Source: Tieghemiomyces parasiticus (lineage: Eukaryota > Kickxellomycota > Dimargaritomycetes > Dimargaritales > Dimargaritaceae). Taken from it: a stretch of DNA of 64,000 nt. The DNA is taken from assembly GCA_027575765.1 (NCBI GenBank), contig JANBPT010000103.1, forward strand, positions 1-64,000, written 5' to 3'. Under the pieces are notes generated by a model. The model saw only the letters and a list, made by a program, of their open reading frames with translations. It ran no database searches and had not been told where the DNA came from. Shown one piece after another: positions 44,044-53,116 of the stretch (position 1 is the first letter of the stretch; every line of letters begins with the position of its first letter). Position numbers and translations under genes: made by a program.

Positions 44044-46162
44044 GGTGAAGCGCGAGTAGGTTGGTGGGGGGGATGCGAAGGGGAAGGGGTATGGTAGCGT
44101 TACAAATAAGGCACAAGTACAGGTGGAGCAATGGAGGCCGTTAAAGCAATGAGGGGTGATGGAGGAAGCCTGAAGGTCGGGGGGGTTAGGTGACCAGCAC
44201 TGGGGACAGTACTTGCTGCAAAGGCGAGAGGGGGCAGCAGCGTAGTGGCGGGAGCGGAGGAGGTTCTGTCCATATCCAGGCCACATCGGTCCGTGCCAGG
44301 GCCAATATTTTCCTGCGGGGCAACCAGGGTCTCCTTGGGCCCCGGATTAGTGGCTGGGGAAGGAGGGGCAGCGGGGTGGGGGAGGGAACTGGCGCCAGCG
44401 TGTTCGTAGCCATTGATAATTTACCCTGCGACTCCCGCCTCTCTTAACGTACCGTTCCCATTTCCCCCCACCGCCATCTGCCTTACCCCCCCTCCCAGGG
44501 GCTGATATCGTATGAGGCGGAACGAGCAACTCCCTAACGACGCTAGATCCCGCCTATTAGGATCGAAGCTGCCGGTGGATCTACGCAGGCACCGTCACCT
44601 GCACTGTCGTTGCTCACTTACTATAGTGCGTGTGCTATCAGTGAAGGCCAAGTGCTAGTGTCAGACATGGCAAGTCAAGCCGCGCAAGAGTTGGAACCAT
44701 TCACCGCAGCTAAGCGCTCAGGTTTAGACTCATTATCAGGACCGAGGCTTAAGCCCTGATCGTCGCCCAGCCGACGTTTACCAAAGCGGAATACGAGCCC
44801 TCAATTCGTATGCCCATTTTCAAGACTACAATGCCACAGATATCTCCATTGTGGGCCAACTGTGGCAACGCTACCTTCTACCTCCGGCCCAGCCATCAGT
44901 TTCAAGTGATGAACTTGCCTGTGTGTGGCTTATCGTTACCTTGAAAGTGGTATTCTGAAGCTGCCGCCCGCTGGCCGACAGCCGTGAACCTGGCAGAGAT
45001 CCTGTAGAACCCGAGACATGATACGGCCGCCAGGCGATCGAAAGCTTTCAGGGTCCAGTCCAGTGGTTTGACGGCCTTTGCTACTAAAAGACTAGCGCCA
45101 AATCGCCGAGCAGTCCGTTCGGATGGAAATAAAAAAATATCATAGATTGTCACTAGAATTCAGCTGAACCCCACTTTCTGTGCCACCTGTAACAGATCCC
45201 TCCTGGCACTGGCCATGCAACTGGGCCAACAAACCAGGTCAGTGCACCTCTAGAGTGCAACGGTAAAAAAAAACAACCGTGTCGATCATCTCAAGCAGGG
45301 ATAGGTTTGCTCCGTTGCCATAGGGTGCCGTGAAAATGCCCGTCAACATTGACAGCAGATGCATCTCCTAACCTTTGTTGGGTGGCCGGCTTTCGGGTCA
45401 GGTAGGCTTGGGATATTTAGTGGTGGTGGGGCTTCCGCCCAATTTCCCCCCCCCCACGTCCACTTTGTGAGCAAAGGCGTGGCAAGGTGACCAGGATAGG
45501 GTCTCCTGCCAGACTTGCACGTCTATTAAGACGGGTTCGGGCTGCCCACGCCTACCTCCCATCTTCACGTCAACCGGCCCCATGTCCATTGGGGGGGCTG
45601 TCTCCCGGACTCGTCATAATGAGCCTACGTGGGAGCGGGAAAACGCGCCTTCCACTGCATCATAACCTTTGGATCCTAGATGCTGGACGTGGCCTTCTTC
45701 CAGAGAGCCATCGCCATCCAGGACCTTCCATTCCACCCCGGCTCTCCGCCGGTGTTTTACCTCCCAGGAGTGTCTTGTCGCCTAGCCGCTTCACTCCTTG
45801 GCCTGCGTACACGCCACCAGCCGGCCTCCTTTATGCAAAGCGCCCAGGACCCGCACGATTGATGTGCCTCTCCCGCCCGGCTTTTCCAAAGCCACACCCT
45901 GCTCTGTGTCAGTTGGCCACGCCCTCCCTCCGTGTCACACTATCCGCTTCCGATAATTCGTACTTCTTTTTGCCGGACGCCCGTTCGCCGCTGATTTTCT
46001 ACGGCACTCTCCCCCGCGTGTACCTTGGCGTCGCTCATTGCTCCTTGATCACCGCTTCGCTGATTTGCGCCGACCTTGTCACCGCCTTCTCTCTCGACTG
46101 TGCCTTGTCCCATTCCCTGCCTACTCTGCACCTCCTCCCTCGCATCCCTCCGACGCATCACC
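44044..46162. other. Divergent intergenic region (GDI1 / SRPK)
   Basis: About 2.1 kb separate two divergent genes, so both promoters should be here. A long open frame at 45487-46215 (+) runs into the kinase start region but is compositionally unlike the real genes and has no domain. The stretch before the kinase start is CT-rich, as in many fungal leaders. Runs of C at 45448-45456 and A at 45267-45274 are visible. Confidence 0.4.
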
Positions 46163-47773
46163 ATGGCCAACCCGACTACCCCCTCTTCCGACCCTCACGA
46201 TTCGGACGACTTTGAGGACGTGTCCGGCGGCGAGGAAGACGTGTCTGACTACTGCAAGGGCGGCTACCATGCCGTTCGGCTGCAGGACCAATTCAAGGAC
46301 GGCCGGTACACGGTGGTGCGCAAGTTGGGCTGGGGCCACTTCTCGACCGTCTGGCTCGCGCGGGACGGGGAGCGCGATCGGTATGTGGCTCTCAAGGTAG
46401 TCAAGTCGGCCAAGAACTACACTGAGGCCGCCCAGGACGAGATCCAGCTCTGCGACAAGGTGGCCCGGACGGACCCGACCGCCCCCGGTCACCTCCACGT
46501 GGTGGAGCTGCTGGACCACTTTATGCACTATGGCCCCAACGGCGCCCACGTCTGCATGGTGTTTGAGGTGTTGGGCGAGAATCTCCTCAGCCTCATTCGT
46601 CGCTATCGGAAACGCGGTGGTCTCCCGGTACCCCTGGTCAAGGACGTCGCCCGCCAGATCCTTCTGGGCCTCGACTACATGCACGAGGCCTGCCGGGTAA
46701 TTCACACCGACATGAAGCCCGAAAACGTTCTGGTAGCTATCCCGAATGTCGAGGTCATGATCCGCCAGCAGTTGGGCCTGGCTCCCAAGCCTGCCGTCAC
46801 CAGTGATGAAGCCGCCCCAGCCGAGTCTCTCACCAACCTGCCACGGGCCCGTGTGGTTGAAGCTCCTGCCCCCGCCGCGCCTGCCACTCAGGTTTCGTCC
46901 TCAAGCCAACGATTCACCGGCGCGGGCCCTCAGGGGCCGGGCAACGGATTCAGCTTCGGAGGCCAGCCTCCTGCTTCCACCACCGCAGTTACGGCGACCA
47001 ATCCCACCGTGACCACCACAGAAGTCCTGGAACGTACCCTGGACGACATTACAATTTCTGGGCTGAACTCTACCAAGGCCGACGAGACGAATAGACGGCC
47101 AGCCAGCCCGCAGATCACTATATCCCAGGAACTCAGCGCCAACCCTGCGCTCCTGCCACCGCTCACGGACTCACCCGCCGACGCGACCCAGACTATGGGC
47201 GATGAGGGGACACGGGCGTCAGACCACGCGCGGACAGCAGCGGCCCAAGCGGTAGCCGATAGTTTTATCCAAGTCAAGATTGCCGATCTGGGTAATGCGT
47301 GCTGGGTCCACAAGCACTTTACAGAGGATATCCAGACCCGGCAGTACCGGTCGCCCGAGGTGATCCTCGGGGCCAAGTGGGGCCCCACGGCGGACGTGTG
47401 GAGCCTAGCCTGCATGGTGTTCGAACTCATCACGGGCGAGTTCCTGTTCCAGCCCCGGTCGGGGAAGAAGTACGACAAAGACGACGATCATCTCGCGCTC
47501 ATGATAGAAACCCTGGGCCCCTTCCCACGCGCTCTGGCCCTCGCGGGCAAGTACTCCCGCGACTACTTTAACCGGAGCGGCCAGCTGCGACACATTTCCC
47601 GGCTCCGGCCCCAGTCCATCGCCGAGCGGCTAATCGATGAGTTTGGCTGGTCTAAGCTGGACGCCGAAGAACTTGAGGGGTTCCTTACCCCCATGCTTCA
47701 TTTGAACCCCGATCGACGGGCGCGGGCCCGTGACATGCTTAACCACGGGTGGCTGCGTCAACCCTCGCTCTAG
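46163..47773 (+). CDS. SKY1: SR-protein kinase (SRPK/Sky1 family)
   Basis: A single exon of 536 residues. SRPKs phosphorylate Arg-Ser repeats of splicing and mRNA-export factors. The kinase is split, as in the family. The first lobe has the Gly loop KLGWGHFSTVW (about 54-64), catalytic Lys in VALK (about 78) and HTDMKPEN (181-188). A spacer of about 170 low-complexity residues (about 200-370) follows. The second part resumes with KIADLGNACW (the DLG form typical of SRPK, about 372-381), QTRQYRSPEV and DVWSLACMVFEL. Start 46163 is preferred over the in-frame ATG at 46076 because of its CACC context and the acidic DDFEDVSGGEEDVSDYCKGG lead-in normal for SRPKs. It converges on MAD3, with 317 bp between stops. 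Confidence 0.95.
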   Translation: MANPTTPSSDPHDSDDFEDVSGGEEDVSDYCKGGYHAVRLQDQFKDGRYTVVRKLGWGHFSTVWLARDGERDRYVALKVVKSAKNYTEAAQDEIQLCDKVARTDPTAPGHLHVVELLDHFMHYGPNGAHVCMVFEVLGENLLSLIRRYRKRGGLPVPLVKDVARQILLGLDYMHEACRVIHTDMKPENVLVAIPNVEVMIRQQLGLAPKPAVTSDEAAPAESLTNLPRARVVEAPAPAAPATQVSSSSQRFTGAGPQGPGNGFSFGGQPPASTTAVTATNPTVTTTEVLERTLDDITISGLNSTKADETNRRPASPQITISQELSANPALLPPLTDSPADATQTMGDEGTRASDHARTAAAQAVADSFIQVKIADLGNACWVHKHFTEDIQTRQYRSPEVILGAKWGPTADVWSLACMVFELITGEFLFQPRSGKKYDKDDDHLALMIETLGPFPRALALAGKYSRDYFNRSGQLRHISRLRPQSIAERLIDEFGWSKLDAEELEGFLTPMLHLNPDRRARARDMLNHGWLRQPSL

Positions 47774-48090
47774 CTCGTTCCGCCGGAATCCTCCTGGAGA
47801 AGACTCTTTTTTATTTTTGTTTAGTGGCGAGGTCGAGATGGAAGAAGCATCAACCTATGCAAGCGGTTGACATGGTCCAAGTTAATATATATATTGATAC
47901 CACATTGCATCGCTGCGTATCCGGGCACCGCCGTGCGTCCGCTTGCTCTAGGGTCGGAGGGTTCAGCGCACAGGTGCAGCTGGACCGTTAGGTCGAGGCA
48001 GGAAGCTGGGTGAGGGAATCAATAGGACGGTGGTTTTTATATATGTAGAGGGATGCGTGATAATTTTGAATGGACGGTGAGAGGACTCAA
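47774..48090. other. Convergent spacer between SRPK and MAD3 stops
   Basis: 317 bp, AT-rich in places (TATATATAT near 47887). It holds both 3' ends; nothing else seen. No kinase-encoding frame follows the MAD3 stop. Confidence 0.5.
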
Positions 48091-49455
48091 CTAGCAGGCC
48101 TGCCGCCGGGTCATAGCGCGTAGCTCTTCAAGGGACAAGTCAGTATTGTGCTGCCGACACCACTTCAAATGCAGCACAAAGTATTCCGGGCGGTGAGCTG
48201 GGTTGTCGGGCGTAATGGGTAAATTGTCGTCCGGCGGGCTGAGGCGCAGTCCATGCCCGGTGGGATTATACCCGATCCAGCCGTAAGGAACTACGGGATC
48301 CACCGTCCCGCCAACGATAGGCGCCGCCTCGATGGCAGTGGTTAACCTGGTTCCCTTGTCCTGCGGGAGAGATGCACCGTGGCCCATCGCCGGCGGGGCG
48401 TCGTAGGAATCGGTGGCCACGACGGGCGTCTCGGCGTCCATAAAAATATCGATTTTGCCGCCCTCGGCCAACCCCGGCCGTGCCCGACCGGATTGGGGTA
48501 GCTTGGCACCCGCCCAAGACGTGGCGTCCCGGATATTTTCCTTGCGCCGGGACAGCTGCGTCCCGAAGTCGGCCCACGGGCCTTCCTCGGAACCATTTCG
48601 GCCGAGACTGCCTCCGCTGGGCTCTTCCTCCGCCGCCCCCGCCGTATCGGTGAAAATACTGAGGTTGGAGCGGGGGACCTCCGCGGTAGGGCGGGAAACG
48701 AGTGGGACACCACCCGGTCGCGGTCCACCCGCTAGGGGTTTGCGGGTTAGCGGGCCTCCTCGTGAGCTACGGCCGGCTCCTCGGGTCGGAGCAGTGGGCG
48801 CGTCTACCTCATCCTTCTCCTCATCCGGGTGGGCCGCCCGGTAGGCCATCCGCCGTTGAAATTCGCCATGACGTTGCCGGAGGCGACTGGCCGGCTGGGC
48901 CCGGCGGTGGATCCCCAGTTGATAGGCCTGGTCGGCGGCTTCGTACTTGCCCAGACGTTCCAACAGCCGGGCCTGTTCCTCGTAGTACATGGCCAGGTCT
49001 TGGCCGATCCCTTTGGCGGCCAAAAACCGGAACAACTCCTCCTGGCCGCCGTCACGGACTTGTTCGACATAGAGAAGCCAAAGCCGGAAGTAGCGGGGAT
49101 CGTTGAGGTAGCGATCATCATCCTGGAAACAGCGCGTGGCGCGTTCAACGAGTGGACGAAGTTGCGAGGCCTGGTTGTGACCCTGTGGGAAGTTTTCGAG
49201 GGTCCAGCGGACATACCGGTGATACACGTCGAGCGGGTCCTCATCGTCAGCCACGTTGATACGGCCCACCTCAGCTTCGAAGGCCCGCTGCTGGTCGTCC
49301 AGGAGGCATTGTCGACTAGCATCGTCCTGGCCAAAGATCTCGGCCAGTTTAGCTGCGCTGCGTCCTTGCCGTCGCGGCTGGATGTTCTCCTTCTGACCCT
49401 CAAACTGAGAGAAATCGGCGGCCGCGCTGTAGTCGTCCTGTAATGCTTCGCTCAT
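48091..49455 (-). CDS. MAD3: Mad3/BubR1-type spindle checkpoint protein without kinase
   Basis: A single exon of 454 residues. In the family, Mad3 joins Mad2, Bub3 and Cdc20 in the mitotic checkpoint complex that blocks APC/C. Residues 22-24 are a KEN box (GQKENIQPR), and a second KEN box (SRRKENIRD) lies at 305-307. Between them, about residues 50-205, is the Bub1/Mad3 TPR domain (DPLDVYHRYVRWTLENFPQG, YFRLWLLYVEQ, YYEEQARLLERLGKYEAADQ in pieces). Short SIFTD (266-270) and DIFMD (336-340) motifs resemble Cdc20-binding ABBA or Phe-box elements. The C-terminus LSLEELRAM resembles the Bub3-binding GLEBS core. There is no kinase domain, so it is the Mad3 member rather than Bub1. The order KEN-TPR-KEN-GLEBS is close to the consensus layout, although GLEBS is unusually near the C-terminus. 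Confidence 0.92.
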   Translation of the reverse strand: MSEALQDDYSAAADFSQFEGQKENIQPRRQGRSAAKLAEIFGQDDASRQCLLDDQQRAFEAEVGRINVADDEDPLDVYHRYVRWTLENFPQGHNQASQLRPLVERATRCFQDDDRYLNDPRYFRLWLLYVEQVRDGGQEELFRFLAAKGIGQDLAMYYEEQARLLERLGKYEAADQAYQLGIHRRAQPASRLRQRHGEFQRRMAYRAAHPDEEKDEVDAPTAPTRGAGRSSRGGPLTRKPLAGGPRPGGVPLVSRPTAEVPRSNLSIFTDTAGAAEEEPSGGSLGRNGSEEGPWADFGTQLSRRKENIRDATSWAGAKLPQSGRARPGLAEGGKIDIFMDAETPVVATDSYDAPPAMGHGASLPQDKGTRLTTAIEAAPIVGGTVDPVVPYGWIGYNPTGHGLRLSPPDDNLPITPDNPAHRPEYFVLHLKWCRQHNTDLSLEELRAMTRRQAC

Positions 49456-49990
49456 GTTAGTGGTCGCTTAAGGAGGGGGGGTTACGTACGAGGTAGGGCG
49501 GTTGAGGGCGAAGGTTGGGGTTGGCCCGGCATTCGGCAAGGAAGGGAGGGGCTGCGGTGGCCAAACCGAGTACAGACGGGCGTGAAAGATACCGGTTATA
49601 GCGAGGGGATGGCGAAGGGAGGGAGGGGAGCGAATCCGAACTCCGACCCCACAACAGATACCCCCTCAGAGACTCTGTTGGTCAATTTGCCTCGAGACCG
49701 CAGGGGTAAACAAGCGCCTTACCCCCCCCCCCCCGGCGACGGATGTTGTATCGAGGGGGACCGCACGAATCCCGCCATCAGCTTCGCCTGCGGCTCAAGG
49801 TTCCATGGTGCCCGATGAATGGCCAGCCTGCCCATTCGCCTCACCATAATTACGAATTACCTCCCATGCAGCCATCCTGGTCCCACGATTTACGTTACAT
49901 TGCCGCGTCCATCTCATTAACACCCTTCCCCGATGTGAACAGCCCCTTCGTTGTACCGGATACACCCTAGCACCACCGACTTCATTTCCC
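49456..49990. other. Divergent promoter region of MAD3 and the PCI gene
   Basis: 535 bp between divergent start codons. It contains a run of 13 C at 49722-49734 and a polypurine stretch near 49610-49632. A shared or bidirectional promoter is possible; no TATA box is obvious. Confidence 0.45.
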
Positions 49991-51617
49991 ATGGCCAACA
50001 GCGAAATAGCCCAGCTGGCCTATGGCGACTTGCAGGTCTTTCTGACCGAGTTCGGTGTGGCGGTTCGACAGCGGGATACGAACCGGCTGTTGAACATGCT
50101 CTGCACTGAGGCGGAATGGTGCGATGGGCTAGCTGTGGTTCCAGCGGACCTCCCGCGGTACCCGCTGTTCAAAGCCTCCCCTCGCAACACCAACCTCCAG
50201 CAACTTTCCGAGTCTGCCATCGACGAGCGGCCATACCGAAAGTTGGCACTGGTCTACGCGCGCTACCTCATGGACGTGGCGCTCCCACCCGACGGGTCGA
50301 CAGGCCGGACGGAGCTGACTTTCAGCCGGCCGATGGATCTCCTGAACCAGCTATATACCCTGTTCAAGGCCCCCGACGGGGTGTGGCTGACGCCTGTGAT
50401 CCAAAAGTGGGCCACGCTTACCGTCAAGGCGGCCCTCCGGCTAGACCGCGCGGCTCATCACCCCGGTCACTACCCGCACGCCAACGCAGTCGCCCAGATC
50501 CTGAGTCGCCTAGTCCGCCTGGCGACGGGTAGCGAGGCGACGTTGGGCAACACCCGGCTGCGTGCCACCTTGCAATTGGCCAACCTCACCTTCCGTACCT
50601 ACTTCTTTGTCCGCGCCCAGCGACTGTGTCAGGCCGTCATCAACAACATCTCCAAGGCCGAGGTAAACCCCAGGAATTTCCCGATGAACCAGTTCGTAAC
50701 CTACAAGTATTACCTGGGCCGGTACTACCTGTTCAAACACCACATGTCGTGGGCCCGGACCGAGCTGTTGGAGGCCATGGCGACGTGTACCCAGCGACCT
50801 TCCGCCGAACCCAACCGCTGGCGCATCTTTTTCCATCTCACCGTGGCCAGCCTGGCCACCGGGTGGCTACCTAGTTCGTCGCTATTACGCCGATATAGCG
50901 CGTTTGTGCCCTTGTTCTCCCCGCTGATCCGTGCCTACCGTAACGGACAAGTCGCGCAGTTCATGCGGTTGTGTGACCAGGCCCGCGACCTTCTCCTACC
51001 CTCCGGCACCCATTACCTCCTCCGGGAACGCTGCCTTATTATTATCTACCGGAACCTCTTCCGCAATGTGTAAGTCTTAGCCCCAATGGACCACGTTGGT
51101 CGTCCAGTCACTTTGTGCACTGCGGCTCAGAAATCGCCCACCGTTGATTTAGTAACGACTGCATACCCTATTGACCCGGCCGATCCTCACCACCACCCCT
51201 CTACTCCATTCAGATTCCGGCTCCGAGTGGATACATCCGCCGACAAGGTTCACTTCATGACCTTTGCGGACTTGGCAGCCGCCACAAGATTCGCCGCCGA
51301 GGACCCCGACGTCGACGAGGATGAGATTGAGAGCCTACTTGCCTCACTGGTCTCCCAGGTAAGTAGCGATGGCCACGGTCGATGCCATTATAGATCGGTG
51401 GCGACCACCCTTCATAGCCCCCTAACTTGCACCGTGGTACTAATCAAGGCGACTACTATACGGCGTCTGCTCACACTCTCCACTCCCGGTGTGGCGTGAC
51501 TTACAACTCACGCGGTGCCAACAGGGTTACATTCGGGGAAATATCAACTTCCTGCGCCGGATTATCATTCTAAGTAAGAGGGATCCATTTCCCCGAATCT
51601 CCTCGCTGGGTCAGTAA
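49991..51617 (+). CDS. PCI-domain protein, PCID2/Thp1 (TREX-2) family (3 exons)
   Basis: Exons 49991-51069, 51214-51358 and 51525-51617 give 438 residues; introns are 144 and 166 bp, both GTAAGT...AG, with matching phases. The family (animal PCID2, yeast Thp1, also called CSN12-like) forms with Sac3 and Sem1 the nuclear-pore TREX-2 complex for mRNA export. Evidence is the helical TPR-like body, FVTYKYYLGRYYLF followed by a PCI winged helix with LIIIYRNLFRNV at the end of exon 1, DVDEDEIESLLASLVSQ in exon 2 and GYIRGNINFL plus KRDPFP in exon 3. These match PCID2 blocks in order, including the GYI...NPFP end. Exon 1 alone would stop just after the first splice site and lose the winged-helix end. 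Assignment to Thp1 rather than a Csn12 paralog is not certain. Confidence 0.9.
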
Positions 51618-53116
51618 GAGGGTCCTTCGAGAGAATGTCCCCTCTCAGAACTACTAGTTAATAAAAGATACGGCCCCCGCGGATCCTTGTAATGTCATCC
51701 CATTGCACTGGCCCTCTCCCCTTCGAACAGGAATGCCGATGGCCACCTATTCGGAGCACCACGTTATAGTTCTTTGGCAAGATCCTTTATAAATCTACTA
51801 TATGCCCGGTGGACAGGGCTACAGAGCTGTGCAAGTGGACCGGTGACGGACCGGTCAGCCCCTATGCCATAGGTGAGCCTGGTGGGTGGGTGCTATAACT
51901 GAACGGAGAAGGGTGATTCGTAGGCACGGGAGTACCTTAGGGTACCCGCACAAGCACGGTAAATAACGGACCCCAACGGTAATGTTGGAGTGGGGGGGGA
52001 TCAAATAGAAGAGAGGGATGATAATAGGGTCGGATCGATCCAACGCGAGCGCTGATGGTTGCCTAGATATCCCAAGCCAGCGTGGTAAAGCCGTACGTTA
52101 AATACACACATCCTGCCGGGCAGCTGGGAGGCTACCATTAAGTGGGTGCCAGGTAATACGTACAGTGGAGCCCAATAGTAGGCAGCGGTTCCGGATCTGA
52201 TGACACGGTCGCGTTTTTAGGGGTTCGTGCCTGACTTGGAGGTCGCATAAACGGTTCTAGACCCATCGGTGACCCAGGGTGTGCAATATTACCAATGGGA
52301 CATGGCGCTTGAATTTCAGCAAGGGGACATGTATTCCTGCCCACGGCCTGTCCTCGGCACGCGGGCCCTTGCCACATATTATCGTCTGCTGTTGAAAGTA
52401 TCCTATGTCAGAGCCAGGGTTGTACCTAGTGCACAGGCCCGGTCCAGGACTTTTAGATGAGGCGTACGTTTATTTAGTGCGAATCTAGCTTACTCTTTGT
52501 CAAGGTGGCCAATGGCAGGGGGCGAATAAGTTGTGGGGGGGCACCCGAGCTTCGCGGCGTAAGCGGGTGCCTGCGCCAAGGCCTGCTAGCCTTACCCTAT
52601 CTACTACTGGACCGGTTCGTGTGACTGGGGGAGGGGGCATGGATACAGGCCAGGCGGGGGGAGAGAGCGAGCTCCCCGCTCCGCGCAAGGTCCATTATTC
52701 TCACATTTGGTCTCTCGCCGGCCTGTCCGACGCTCCACTCGCTTTCTTTAACGCCTTCCTCCCCCCCCAGCATCCATATCCTTAAACCTGTCTAGCCCTG
52801 ACGTCGCCCTCTCCGTCTCCTCTCCTGGTATACGTGCACCTAACTGTATGCGCGTGTCCTAGTCTACCCGGTTGCCCACCGTCTTCCTCACCGCCCGCTC
52901 CGTCGTCCCCGCCTGAGGACCTCGCTGCATCCCGCCGCCGTCAATTCAGGGACTTTCTTCCTTTACCCTTACTATCATCCTCTATATCCATCTGTCACTG
53001 CCGCCCTGCGTACCCCATCCCCGTTCATCATCCCGCCATACCCTGACCTCCGGGGCCGGTATTATTCATCTTATCCTCGCCATCGCCTGGTCCCCCATTC
53101 GCCACCTACCACCGTC
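51618..53116. other. Intergenic region upstream of VPS35
   Basis: About 1.5 kb without a supported gene. The last 400 bp before VPS35 are strongly pyrimidine-rich on the plus strand, like other leaders here. A local repeat of GGACCGGT occurs twice at 51838-51857. Confidence 0.4.

Noticed and set aside
45487..46215. 242-codon ORF upstream of the SRPK gene
   Set aside because: It overlaps the kinase start in another frame, is Pro/Leu/Ser-rich as expected of a CT-rich leader, and has no domain.
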